Below the pieces are notes generated by a model, which did not search any database, was not told where the DNA came from, and saw nothing but the letters and a program-made list of their open reading frames with translations. From Chelonoidis abingdonii (taxonomy: Eukaryota; Chordata; Testudines; Testudinidae), in assembly GCF_003597395.2 (NCBI RefSeq), contig NC_133773.1:72570249-72634248 (forward strand): a stretch of DNA of 64,000 nucleotides, read 5' to 3'. Both the position numbers and the translations under genes were made by a program. This document shows, one piece after another, positions 1 through 11,000 of this stretch (its first letter is position 1; the number at the start of each line of letters is the position of its first letter).

Positions 1-115
1 TATCATTTGGCAAGGGTGCACAGTTCTTACATTACATATGTCAATGGAAATGGAGAAAAAAAAAAAAAAGACAATACACCTTGATTATAGAACGACCATA
101 TATAAAATGCAATAC

Positions 116-302
116 CTGAAATATCCCATGTGATACTGAGTTTTGCTATCCCCAGCAATTATAGTCTGAAATTCAGGAGGGTCATAAAAAAACCTCCAGT
201 GAAGGTTGAAGTTCAGATCTGCTGATTTTGCTTTTTTATGTTTTCCAGCAAGAATATCATATGGTCCAACTAGCTGAAGTCCAATACTTGATAGGAGTGC
301 TT
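116..302 (-). CDS. HPF1: HPF1 coding exon 3 (histone PARylation factor 1)
   Basis: This 187-nt exon reads through without a stop. It contains the recognisable HPF1 stretches [36 protein letters not shown] and TQYHMGYF. On the minus strand it is bounded by an acceptor (TTTTGCAG just above 302) and a donor (GTATTG at 115-110). Exon 2 leaves one base over and this exon supplies two, so the reading frame joins cleanly; it ends in phase 2. The encoded part belongs to the N-terminal portion of the protein, before the region that contacts PARP1/PARP2. The remaining exons must lie beyond the left end of the window, since nothing codon-like follows in positions 1-109. Confidence 0.93.
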
Positions 303-1138
303 CTGCAAAACAAAATTATTAACTGTCTGACATTTCTGCATGCATGCAGGAAGCAAGATCTCAGCCATAAGGCATTTCTATGTCCAAATGGAAAGGTGAC
401 ATGAACAAAACTGAAGCTGTGCTTATTATAGCACATTTCAAATTCACATTGCTTAGGTATCACACAGCAAGTCTAAAAGCCAAATAATTAGACTTCAAAA
501 TCATTCTCCCTCATGCTAGATACTCTAACCTGTGCATTTAAAGCTTTTAGCACTCAGATTCAGACAGCTTTCCTTTCACAAAGATATGTTGCCCTAATAC
601 TTTTTTGCAAAAATAACCTGTTTTTATTTGCCTCTACCAATCTCCGATTTTAAGCTGCTGTTTCTAGACCAAAACATCTAGAAAGTCTGTTTTAGGAGAC
701 AGATTTTCCCCCACGCCCAAACATCCCCTAGCCAACCTGAAAAAAATATTTATGAGAAGGCTGCATGTCTGAAAGCTAATAAGTAAATCCTAAACATTAA
801 AAATAAGTTTACTCATTCTTTTCAAGGTCAGATTATTAAGAGCGTTCCTGAATTAATCTTAACTTCTTCACTCTCAGACAGGCCAGTTTCTTAACAATCG
901 AAGCAGCCAAAGGCATGCAAACACACAACTTTAAATAGAGATGCGTTCCCTAGTCTGATACACCTTTTGCCCAGCCTAAAGTTATACCAAAGTTGGAGAA
1001 ACACTAGCCTGTCTCTAAACTGGAAAAATAATTCCAAAAGCTTCCCATTTGCCTTTGTCACTAAACTGCCTTCAGATCGCTTTTGAAAACTCAAGTTAAG
1101 CCATTCAGCATGCAGAAGTCCTCTTTTTTAGAACTCAC
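303..1138 (-). other. HPF1: HPF1 intron 2
   Basis: This non-coding intron is bounded by a GTGAGT donor and a pyrimidine-rich TTTTGCAG acceptor. The interior is AT-rich with no recognisable repeat or RNA gene. A short minus-strand frame at 891-1094 has no family resemblance and is treated as chance. Confidence 0.85.
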
Positions 1139-1298
1139 CACTTGGCTTGTCAGGCTTTAGCTCCTCACAGAACTTCCAGAACTGATAAAAGTCTTCAGGC
1201 ATCCTGAGCCGATAGCAACTTTCTACTTCTTGACGCAGGTGATGAGGAACATCTGCCTGGTTGGACCGTCTCTTCTTGACTTCTTTAGTGTTTTCACA
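1139..1298 (-). CDS. HPF1: HPF1 coding exon 2
   Basis: HPF1 is a nuclear partner of PARP1 and PARP2. In characterised orthologues it completes the PARP active site with a glutamate and redirects ADP-ribosylation to serine residues after DNA damage, especially on histones. This 160-nt exon begins TGT GAA AAC after an acceptor TTACTTGCAG and ends at AAGTG before a GTGAGT donor (1138-1133). It encodes a lysine/arginine-rich stretch followed by the family signature [20 protein letters not shown]. An upstream in-frame ATG exists within the intron, but it is not the start: exon 1 supplies the start codon, and its phase (14 whole codons) fits this exon exactly. The essential catalytic residue is encoded in exons outside the window. 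Divergence from mammalian HPF1 is mainly in the basic N-terminal tail, as expected for a disordered segment. Confidence 0.95.
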
Positions 1299-1950
1299 CT
1301 GCAAGTAAACAGCAACGAAACACACACACGTTAACGCGGGCAGCGAGTTAACAGGACTCCAGGAATTCGGAGCTAGGAGAGAGAGTTCTTTGGGGATTAC
1401 AAAGAAGCGGTAGGAATTTGACAGGTTTTAGGTTGGGTGCAAGGTTCCAGACGCATGCAGAGGGGCTCAAGGCCACGATGACGGGAGGACTCGCAGAAGT
1501 AGGTCTAACGGACTCGTCCCACCTCTGACGAAGTGGGTATTCACCCAGGAAAGCTCACGCTCCAAAACGTCTGTTAGTCTATAAGGTGCCACAGGATTCT
1601 CTGCTGTCCCACCTCTGCAACTGGCAACAGCCGCGGACAGGGCGCCCTGCCCCCGGGAGACCCTGGGAACTCCGGTCAGCCCTTAGCGACGAGGGCAGCA
1701 GGCGCGGGGCCGCCTGGCACAGCCCGGCCTTGCAGATCAGCCCGCCCCGCCGGCGGCACCGAGACCTGCTCCGAGCAGCGACAGCGCCATGGCGAGCCCG
1801 CGAGCAGCCTCGTCTGCGGCCCGGCCGTGACAGCAGCCGCCTCCTCGCGGCGCCCGCGGGCCGCTCTCCCTGGGCGGTGCCCGCGTGAGCAGGCGCGGCT
1901 CCCACGCGCCCTGTGGCGGGGTTCCCCCAGCCGCCGCCCGCGGCCTATAC
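1299..1950 (-). other. HPF1: HPF1 intron 1
   Basis: This intron runs from the GTATAG donor next to exon 1 to the TTACTTGCAG acceptor of exon 2. Its exon-1 half is CpG-rich and belongs to the promoter island. The middle carries a short retroelement insertion (1528-1605) with a perfect target duplication. Confidence 0.85.
1528..1605 (+). mobile_element. 78-bp Penelope-like element 3' tail with 12-bp TSD
   Basis: The insert matches the terminal segment of the turtle PLE family also seen at 23.4 and 44.8 kb (shared blocks CTGTTAGTCTATAAGGTGCC and CACAGGATTCTCTGCTG). It is flanked on both sides by GTCCCACCTCTG (1516-1527 and 1606-1617), a perfect 12-bp target-site duplication. The element is severely 5' truncated. 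It holds the hammerhead-like core discussed in the findings, although the first CTG of that core could belong to either the target or the element. Confidence 0.85.
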
Positions 1951-2215
1951 CTGCTCCCCGGCGCCGGGTCTCCGCTTCCCGCCTCCTGTCATGTTTCTGC
2001 CGGCAGCGCCCCGCCCCTTCCCCGCGGGCACTTCCGGCGGCATGGCCGGCTGACGTCAGAGCGCGAGAGCGCCGCCGCTTTCCTGCGGAGTGCGGGAGAG
2101 CCCGGCACTGCCTGCGCTCTCCGCCAGGCGGCGCTGGGGGCTTCGGAGCGGAGGGTGGGCTTGCTTATCGCTCACGGTCCCGTCCAGCCCGACAGCTTTA
2201 GGGCCTAGGAGCCTC
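1600..2215. promoter_or_regulatory. CpG-island promoter of HPF1
   Basis: The sequence changes abruptly to high GC with many CpGs, and there is no TATA box at the HPF1 5' end. Within about 70 bp upstream of the HPF1 ATG are an Sp1-like GC box (minus strand, about 2008-2017), an ETS/GABP-like CACTTCCGG (2029-2037, plus) and a perfect CRE palindrome TGACGTCA (2051-2058). This is a standard arrangement for a housekeeping, possibly bidirectional, promoter. I could not identify a gene on the opposite (plus) side, and the plus-strand open frames here (1586-2208) look like GC-driven chance frames. Confidence 0.75.
1951..1992 (-). CDS. HPF1: HPF1 coding exon 1 with start codon
   Basis: A short first coding exon of 14 codons runs from the ATG at 1992-1990 to a CAG just before a GTATAG donor (1950-1945). 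It encodes MTGGGKRRPGAGEQ, the Gly/Lys/Arg-rich N-terminus typical of HPF1, and joins in phase 0 to exon 2 (CEN...). It lies in very GC-rich, CpG-rich DNA and is too short to show up as an open reading frame by itself. The start was chosen because the tail matches HPF1 and the splice phase is consistent. A minus-strand frame of 108 codons at 1579-1905 in the same island is a GC-driven chance frame. Confidence 0.9.
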
Positions 2216-2759
2216 ACTACCTTGGTCCAGGGCTGAAAACATTATTTATTTACCAGTTTTGATTTTCCACCTAGAATTTAATTTAGCTGCACCGCCTTCC
2301 CGCCCCTGTTCTTATGTTACAGGCCAGGGACAGATCTACAGTACTTCCATCGCGTCACCTCTTATTCCACTTTCAAAGGAAAAGATTGGGATTATTTACA
2401 TTCAAATGTGCTCACTGCACTTCTCTGAACCCCTCTAATTCTGCCTGGCTAGTTTTAGGAAACTGTGCACCTTCCTGAGTCGTGCTGTGGTTAGCTTAGG
2501 TGTGGCCCACCATCTGTGCTATACCTTTTAGAATGTATTTTCCTACCATAGTGGAAACTGAGAGATCTTAGTTCCACAGAAGTCAGAAAATTCAAAGTTT
2601 TTGGTCTTCACTAAAGCCTTCTGCTGTTAGCTGTTTCCTCTGTTTTTGTTCTGGTAGTTACACAAGATGTAAGACACAAGTGCTTTTTTAATTTGCATAT
2701 GAATAACACTTAGACAATAGGGACAAGGACTCCATGGAAAGCATTTTAAGACTTGCCAC
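2216..2759. other. Upstream flank of HPF1, nothing recognised
   Basis: AT-balanced sequence with no recognisable repeat, exon or RNA gene. The CpG density falls off sharply at about 2215. Confidence 0.5.
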
Positions 2760-2888
2760 TTGTATGGCTTGTTTTGCCTAAGTGGAGAAATTAAGGATAC
2801 AGAGCATGTCAGTGGCTGAGCAAGGAATAGAATCCCCCATCTCCTGCCTCCAAGGCCAGGCCCACGTTCACTGTACCATAATGTCTCC
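2760..2888 (-). repeat. MIR-type SINE fragment, reverse orientation
   Basis: The stretch gagaaattaaggatacag... followed by GTGGCTGAGCAAGGAATAGA and CTCCTGCCTCCAAGGCCAGG matches the reverse complement of the tRNA-related and core parts of MIR-family CORE-SINEs. It is old and diverged. Confidence 0.6.
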
Positions 2889-2994
2889 TTATAAAGGAAA
2901 AAAAAAAAAGAAGGTACAATTCCTATGTATTACATTTTCCAAACTCTGTCTCTCACTCTCATCCTATTGCCATACAAAGACCAGGCTTCCCTAT

Positions 2995-3075
2995 GAAGCA
3001 CCTGGCATTGGCAGACAGGATGCTGGGCTAGATGGACATTTGGTCTGACCCAGTATGGCCATTCTTATGTTCTTA
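2995..3075 (+). repeat. CR1 LINE 3' end
   Basis: It carries the sauropsid CR1 terminus: CACCTGGCATTGGC, GGGCTAGATGGACATTTGG, TCTGACCCAGTATGGCC and the terminal ATTCTTATGTTCTT motif. Only the extreme 3' end is present, the usual result of 5'-truncated LINE insertion. It lies between two MIR fragments. Confidence 0.9.
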
Positions 3076-3094
3076 AAGTTCCCTGCTTTGCCAA

Positions 3095-3270
3095 AGGCCT
3101 CTTGTATGACCTGTCACTTTAGGTGAGGCACCTAGGGTCTCTGTGCCTCAGCTTCCCATCTGTCAACTAGAGATAGTAGTACTTCCCCTACCTCACAGCA
3201 GGGAGGCCAGGATAAATACATAAAGACACTGTGAGATGACTATGGTAATAAGTACCAAAGTATCTAAAAA
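3095..3270 (+). repeat. MIR-type SINE fragment, forward orientation
   Basis: It contains GTGCCTCAGCTTCCCATCTG, an AGAGATAGTAGTACTTCCCC block and CTACCTCACAG followed by an A-rich tail region, all MIR core and 3' features. With the reverse copy at 2760-2888 it brackets the CR1 tail. Confidence 0.65.
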
Positions 3271-6200
3271 TAGATCAAATGGGCTGTACTGAATGATCAT
3301 TCAGCACCATCTCTGGAAAGCAGCTTGTTTTTTGGGCAGCAAGTCAACAACAAGTGTTAGTGCCATCTGTATTAATCAAAATGCTCTCATCTCTAGAATC
3401 CTAGTTTCTAAGAGGAATACCAATTTTATATGGATAGAATCTGGGGAGGAATAACAATGGGATTATGGCTTTAACTCACTGAGGCTGATGAGAGATTAGT
3501 AAAGATGAATCCATTGTAAAGTCTAATTATTAGATCTTGTTCATGAGGATGAGTCACAGAAATGTTTTAAATTTCTTAAGTACAGTTAAAAAAAGAATCA
3601 TTCACAATCTAAGAAAATATCATCCATAATAATCTGATATAGCAAGATTTATGGGAATGAAATTTGCATTTTTTATTTATACTGATTCAGAAATGATTAT
3701 TGGGAAGATAATTGATCTTCTAGTAATATTGAAAACCTTTGTTCTCAATCCTACTCTGAATGGCCAGTCTGGAGCTTTTGCTATTGCGTATCAGTACACT
3801 AACAGATTCCAGTGAGGGACAATTCACGGGAGATGTCAAGATACTGAAACAAAAAGGAGGAGTTTCCATTAGAAACTACTACATTTCCTAAAGGCTATTT
3901 TGAACAGTCATTCTTATTAAAAATATTAACTAGGAATCTGTTTCTTTTCATTGTAGCCTCTTGGCTGAGATCAGTGATATGAGATCAGAGAAAAAAAAAG
4001 AAAACAGAATTTTCATAGTACACAGCATTGAGATGTGATACTTTGGATGCGAGTTAACACAATTCTGCCTTTCCCTGAAGATCATTACAGCAGGTTCTCT
4101 GGAGAAACCTTTCAAGAGTTGAGAGGGGCCTGAATCAAACCTTTGCCATGGCTGTTAACTGAATTTGACAGATCTGGGGTAGTGGGGGCAGGGGTTGTAA
4201 TCCAAACTCTGGTCTGAATTGTGTATCTGCCTGCTATCTTTGACTTGGATCATCCACGACCTCAGAATTCTTTCACCAAGTTTCCTCTGAACTCTTCGGC
4301 CACGATGTTTGAGTTTGCTCAACCTTGGAAGAAGCACCAAATCACATGGCTCCCTGGCATCATAACTTAACTGTAGTTATATTGCCAGGAAGTTCTTTGT
4401 AGTAGAACCAGAGTTTCATTAGCTCTTGGATAGACTTGCCAAAAGTGTTTGGGTTTCATTATGCGTATCCTCTGTCCCTCTTCCTCCCAACATGCAGGCC
4501 TCCAGATTTACTGAGGATCATGGGGGACAGGGACATGGAGGGGTATAACTTTCCCACATTCCATATGGGGAATGCCAGAACCAAACAGGGAACTTCTCTC
4601 TGCAATGTTGGGTATAGGGAGCATGGCCTGTCCCTCTACCATTGCCAAACCCAAAACCCTTGAATCTTGGACGGGGGTGAAGCGTCAGATTCAAATCTGG
4701 ATCAGATTTTTATGGCTAAGGAACACAGCTATTCAAAGAAATATGAAGTGCCTTTGCTGCTTTTCTTTTGCCACAAGAGGGAGCCATTTCAATTCTTGTA
4801 AGGGATTAGCAAATTAAAAAGTTTAAGACCTGAATCCAAAAGGTATTTTGACAGGTGTTTAGACAGGCAGGTGAGTTTCCATTTAAAGCATTCAGTAGGT
4901 TTCCTATTGCTTTTAAACCAAAATAGATTAAATTGCCTATCATTTCATAGTCATATACTTAGATTTTTTAAAAGTGCCACTAGAACTAAAGCTATTGAGG
5001 TTTTTTAAAATACAATTTGTTTAGTTAGCTTTCATTGTGCTGCCAGAATACATTTACAGACATGCAAAATGAAATAAGATGTCTTGAAATACAATATTGT
5101 TTCAAATGAAGAGCTGCTTGGTAATCAAAAACTGTACAAAGTAGGCAAACTCTGCTACTAGGATTGTTATTTACCAAAATAATTTTTATCTTTGCAGGAC
5201 AATTTCACATTTTCAGTTTCAGTGGAGTTCTTCCTCTCCCTTCCACTGCCCTGGTCTGATATCAATATAAGAATGAGGGACTTGGAGATAGCCATTGTCA
5301 GAGAATAAACTGGTATCCAGGAAGATTGGGAGTGAACAGCACTGCAGCGAAACTGCAAAGGCACAAGGCTTCTGCTGAGTTACCACATCACTGCTCTTCA
5401 CACTGACCTATCATTTTGGAACTCTGCCCAGCCTCCTCTGCAGCACACTGTATAATTCCATCTGAATAAAGAAAGCAAGCGCAGGAGGAGGAGGAGAAAA
5501 AAAATGATGTCATCCCAAAAGACAACTCATCAGAATACTGCAAGACATCTGCCCTTGGAAAAATTTAAGACTCGGGCTGACATTTCAGATTGCCTTATTT
5601 TAAATAGAACAACTCAAATGGAGATGTGAGGAAATGTGTTCATCTTTCATTGTGAAGGTCTGCATACTTTGCTCTGAGTTAAGTATACCAGTTTGTATAA
5701 GTTTAGCATCCACTTTGGCAACTCCTGTAATTACTAGTTTGCACCAAGTATATTACTCAAGAGCAGTTAACTTACAGTTCAAAATTACTTTTATATTTCC
5801 TATAGGCTCAGCATTCTGATCCAAAAGATCTAGGCTGTCATTTATATCAAGTTACTGGAGTAAAGCCAAATCATATGGGAAAGCATGGTCTGAAGTCCTA
5901 TTATTTTAGGATGAAGGTTCTCATTTTAAGCTGGAAGAAAGTTATATTAAGGTACAAGTCCACTCCCAAACCAAAGTCTTGCCTCTGCTCTGATCCAAAT
6001 AGAGAAACATACCATTTTGATCACACCAAAAAATAAGTCTCTGAATAGCCTACTGCCACAGCTACTTTGTTCTTCTAAATTCACAACTCGGTTTAAAAGG
6101 GTCTTTGACTCCTGAGGCTTTAGAGAATTGCCTTTAAGTGAAAGTGAAGCCACTTATCAGTTGCTGCTGGGGGAGATGGTTACAAATGCCAATACACAGC

Positions 6201-6291
6201 ACAACACCATGCATGACTAATGTTATTAGAAAGCAGGCTTGTACACAATACACTACAGGCACTAGTCAAGACTAGTTCAGCCATGTGTCTA
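3271..6291. other. AT-rich stretch, nothing recognised
   Basis: No exon with splice-site support, RNA gene or classifiable repeat was seen. Short open frames at 4155-4340, 4436-4817, 5167-5401 and 5947-6153 have no family resemblance and show no periodic codon pattern. Confidence 0.5.
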
Positions 6292-6579
6292 GGGCCATGT
6301 CTACGCTTACCGGGGATCGGCTGCTGTGATCAAGGGCCCGGGGATCCATTCAGTGGATCTAGTGAAGATCCACTAAATTGATTGCACAGTGCTCTCTGGT
6401 CAACTCCAGTATTTCATCAGAATGAGAGGAGTAAGGTGAGTCGATGGGAGAGCATCTCTCAATGCAGCGTGGTGTAGATAGCACAGTAAGTCGACCTAAG
6501 ATACATTGACTTCTGCTACGTTCATCTATCTGGAGTAGCGTAACTTAGGTCAGCTTACTCTAGTAGTTTAGACAAGGCC
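6292..6579. mobile_element. Short TIR DNA transposon (MITE), Harbinger-like ends
   Basis: It starts GGGCCATGTCTACGCTTACC and ends AGTAGTTTAGACAAGGCC. The ends are imperfect inverted copies of the GGCCatGTCTACACT terminus that recurs at 16.5, 28.5, 30.2, 52.1 and 58.8 kb. At 288 bp it is non-coding and internally deleted. The flanks share only TA, so the target duplication is not resolved. Confidence 0.65.
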
Positions 6580-7369
6580 TAAAACTCTCACATGAAGGAT
6601 ATTGAGGTCTGTGTGTAAGATTCTGCTCCTGAGAATTTTCTCTTCTGTAGCCATTTTTTGGCATGGAAGCAGAGGCTGCATTCTCTTCCCCCGAGAAAAG
6701 TAACACTTGAAAAATTACATGCAAGTCTCATCCATATTCATTTCTAATGGGATAATTAGAAATCTCTGTGCCTGGCAATTTGGCACAGGATGCATTTTTC
6801 GTTCATCAACTGTTCTTTCCTCATTTGTGTGCATTGTACCTCTTTCTTCATCCTTAGCATCTTCCCAACCTACACTCTTCCCTCCATGCAAGAGGATCAC
6901 ATACTTGGAGAAGGAAGAGTACTTATATAGGGTGGTACAAATGGATTAACTAGAAATGATTGATCGAAAGAGTAATTTCAATCCAAGTAGTAAAGTGACC
7001 TAACAGTGAGATTTTAGATTGTTTAATAGTTTTCCAAGCAAAACAGGGGGCACCCTGTCATGACAGTTTTTAAAAACTAGATTCAACCAAGCACTTTATA
7101 TATGCACAAACTGAAATATAGCCTGTGTGTTCCATGCATAAACCAGAACTCAGGCATAGGTGCAAGCCAAGAAAGCAAGTGACAAAACCAAGATATTGAA
7201 CCTACATCTTACAAAGAAGTTTGTCCAGCTAGAATATTTTACCATTAATGGGTTATTCTCATAACTTCATAGATTGTCAGGTAGCATATTTCAGACACTT
7301 GATAGTACTTTCACCTAAAAACCCACCACAATTGGTGCTGCATCAGCAGCTTTAGTTTCTGCAATCCTC
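6580..7369. other. Nothing recognised
   Basis: Unique-looking AT-rich sequence. Overlapping short open frames on both strands near 6707-6949 show no family resemblance. Confidence 0.45.
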
Positions 7370-8040
7370 TGCATAAAAACAGGTGTAGTATAGGCAGTGT
7401 AGAGGGGTGGTCACCCATGCCTGCCCTGAAGAGCTTGAAATCAGCCCTGGCAGAGGGCTGAGACTGGGAGAAGGCTGCTGCTAGGAAAGCAGCAAGCCTC
7501 AGCTGAGTGTGGAAACAGCCACAGCTGGCCCTATAAAAGGCCAGTGAGCCAGGAACTGGCAGAGTCTCCTTCTAGCAGAAGAGGGAAATGGACCTAGCTG
7601 CCTGAGTGCTAAGGGTACTGGAGCAAGGCAGGGCTGAGGAAAGGCTAAAGGAGCAAGGGAGCTCCAGGCTGGCAACTCCCCAGGCTGCAGGGCCTGGTCC
7701 TAGGCCCACAGAGGTACTGGAAGGCAGCAGGTCTGAACCCGCTTGCCTATGATGAATGGCTTTTACACTATAGTCTGCCCCAGGGAGTGGGGGTTTGGTA
7801 ATGACTGGCAGTTACCCAGACTGAGGAGGGTGGGGGTTCCCCAGAGAAGGGAGACCCTGAGACTGAAGGGTTACTGCCAGAAGGGCAGCACCCCTGAGAA
7901 AGGGGCACTGGGAGGGACCAGAGGTAAGGCAGAATACCAGCCTGCAGAGGGTGCTCCAGAAGCTCGATGAGCTAATTCCTGACAAGCCAGCAGGAGGTGC
8001 CGCAGGGGTGAGCCTGCCCATCGCTAAAGGCAGCAATAAT
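7370..8040 (+). repeat. LTR-like repeat with TATA box (copy 1)
   Basis: A purine-rich, moderately GC-rich block contains GGCCCTATAAAAGGCC (TATA-like, about 7529-7544), CCACAGCTGGCC upstream and GAGCTCCAGGCTGGCAAC downstream. The same ordered motifs occur reversed at 23.8-24.5 kb, so this is a dispersed family. The layout (upstream segment, TATA box, transcribed segment) resembles a retrotransposon LTR. I cannot say whether it is Gypsy- or ERV-type, and the ends are approximate. Confidence 0.5.
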
Positions 8041-11000
8041 GCCTACTTCCCTCATTTTCATGCCCCTGGCTCAACCACGTTCTGGAGGGACCGCCTGTAG
8101 AATGAGGGGATAATTCAGTTTCTGTGCACAGTAGATCATTGGACTCTCTGCTGGCACACTCAGGGTGAAAGTTAGTGCCCATTGCAAGAGACAGACCTAT
8201 CCACTAGGAACTGCATTGAAAATGTTGATTTGTTTTACACAGATGAGATCACCCAGCATCCATTGGAGGGCCATGAATGTCATTTCCAACCTGGGCTGGA
8301 TTCAACCAGTGACCTAAAGGTCAAAGATTACGTGCATCTAATTCCACTAATTTTATTCAGTGGAGTAATTCTACTGTACTCTACATGGGTTTAGTCAAGT
8401 GACTAAATGAAGTAGGAATTCGTCTGAACCCCATTACCAATCTCCTGAGATTTTCTGTGACCTTGTACTCATTCAAGAGCTTGTTTAAAATACATGTGAG
8501 TTTACTAAACTTTGAGATTCAGCAAGTCTACAATTTTAGTTAAATCACTCACAGTAATAATTGTCAATGTACTTATTGTCTGAAAGGCTCCCTATATTCC
8601 AACAGATTTACTATCTAGTTTACTGCAAGCAATCCAATTACATTTAGCAACCTCCATAAGAATCACATTCCTGCCAACATTTCTTACCTGCCCCTGTGAG
8701 TGAAAAGTGAATTGAAAGTAAAAGAAATGCTAAAGTGGACTTTGAATAACTCTCATCTGCAGCACTAAAGTGTAATCTTACCTTTACATGTGAGCAGAAG
8801 TGCAAAGTGATAACAGAAACCATTCTTTCCAAGTTCCACCCTAAATTGTTTCCAATAGAGTAACAAACACTCACATTGTCTTAACTCTGGTCCCACTAGG
8901 TCAGTGATCATTTTTGAAAGGCACACCCTTAGAAGCTGGAAGGAAGCATGTGTCTGCTAGACATCCAAGGCCAAATTTGTCCCCAGTATAACTCCCCTAA
9001 TCCACAGTTTTCTACATGGAAATATCTAAAAATAGAAGTTTTAGAGCACACACAGATTACTTACACTCTTCTACATTTGTTTTAAAAACGTTACAGTTTT
9101 CAAAACAAAATGTTTCCTTCTCTTACTAGTATTACTTCTTCGAGACAATGAAGAAGGAATCCAGAGTTCACCAGCAAGGTCTTATTAAGTAAACTGTGCT
9201 GTCTGTGTTAATATCACCTGTTTTTTCAAAAGTGCTGAGAATCTTACTGGAGTCAGTAGGATTTCTAAGCGTTCAGTAACTGTTCTGCAGCAATTGCCAG
9301 CAGGGGTAGCAGCTTTGTAAATGCTAACATAGATGAGGCACAGATTTTGAGCAGGTTTGCATGACCTGATGGTAAAACAGTACACAAGCTTTTCCAGATA
9401 GCAGTGGGTGTCAACAACTGTGCATTTGCACCAGTGCTAGCAGTTTCTGAAATACCAGTAATAATGAAAATCATCAACATTCACATTGCAGTAGCACCTG
9501 AAGGCAAGGTTGGGCTCTATTTTACTAGTTACTGTACAAACACATAAACTTGCCCCAAAAGAGATTACAATTGGCTAATATAGATGCACGCTATGGGTTT
9601 GTCTAGACTAGAACCCAGTGAAAGCTGTAGTTTAGACACTGCTTAGGTATTGTTACCAGTTTGTCACTTGCCTATCTTTGCTCAGAGTAGTTAAATGAGT
9701 GGGAATAAAAACACCTGAACTGTACCAATGGAGAATCAGAGGGCAGAGTTTTTCAGTGTGGGCACATTGGAAGAGTCAGAGCTCAAAACAAGATATTCTT
9801 ACTAGAGATGGACCAAAGCTATATAGCCTGTTTAGTCAGATACTTTTATGCTTCATCTAGTTGGGTAACACTGAGACAGAGCCAGACTGCCTGTGGTTTT
9901 GGTTATGTAAACTAGACCCACTTTCCTCCTAGTTTTGCCTGTCCTGGTCCTCACCTCCCTTTCTCCCCCAAATATTAGCTCTCTCTCAGGTAGGAATGAT
10001 AACTGGGAAATTAATCAAATATTCAGGCCCCCACATTTGATCTGAAAATATCCAAATCATCATATCCTTTTGTGGCTTTTTAGGTATGGCTTTCCCAGAA
10101 ACAGGAAAATAATATTCTCTATATTGATTCCTGTCACAGGATTGAATTTCACCCTTTGTGCAAGCAACCCCCACATAACAGAGCCCAAGAAGGTTTGTCC
10201 CCTTTTCAGGCATAAACTCTAAATGAAACATCCCCATCTCCACGATACAAACACCAACTTAAAGATCTCACCATTCTGCTACATGAAAAGTCCTCCTTGG
10301 CTAGCAGTCTCAGAAGGACAACATCTTTCCCCCCCTCAGAGATAGAGCTAAATGCAGCTTAGCCTCATGTTTTCCCTATGTTATGTGTGTCAGCAGCAGC
10401 TGGGAGATTAAGTCCCAGCTGCACCTGCTCCCCAGTAATTTAACCCCTTTATGTCAGGTTCACAACCCCAGCAGATGTGTTGGGAAAAATGAGATTTGGG
10501 AACTTGGATCCACCTGAGAGGCCACTTCCCACAGACTTCCCAGTACCCAGATAAATAGTATATCCCACCATGGCCTCTTTTTTCCTTCTCCAACTTTCAC
10601 CTCTGTCCCTTACTCTCTCACTTTCTTGTTCTCTTTCATGCTGTCTGTAAGTAAGGGGAGAGAGAGAATTTAACTGCTTCCATAGAGATTTCTTCAATTA
10701 TGGATAGGTTCCTTCCCAGACTAGAGGGCTAGTGTAACCCTAATAGTCATGGAAAATCTGTTGTGGCCAGAGACCTAGAGAATCTTTATTTTCTGACTAA
10801 AAAGAGGCAATGCTGGCCTAACAGAAGTTGGACACACAACTCTTATTGATTCTGCGATTCAGCTAACTCTGAAGAATGAATTAAGGAAAATAAAGTGAGG
10901 GAAGCATTGAGCACAACAAACATAGTATGTGGCTAGGATGTAGGAATGACAAAAACTCTGTTGTTGAATGACACATGCTAAGTGCTTATGAACTAATATG

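Noticed and set aside
1579..2208. Overlapping open frames (100-124 codons) on both strands in the CpG island
   Set aside because: High GC removes stops; no domain or splice support. The real coding here is the 14-codon HPF1 exon 1 on the minus strand.
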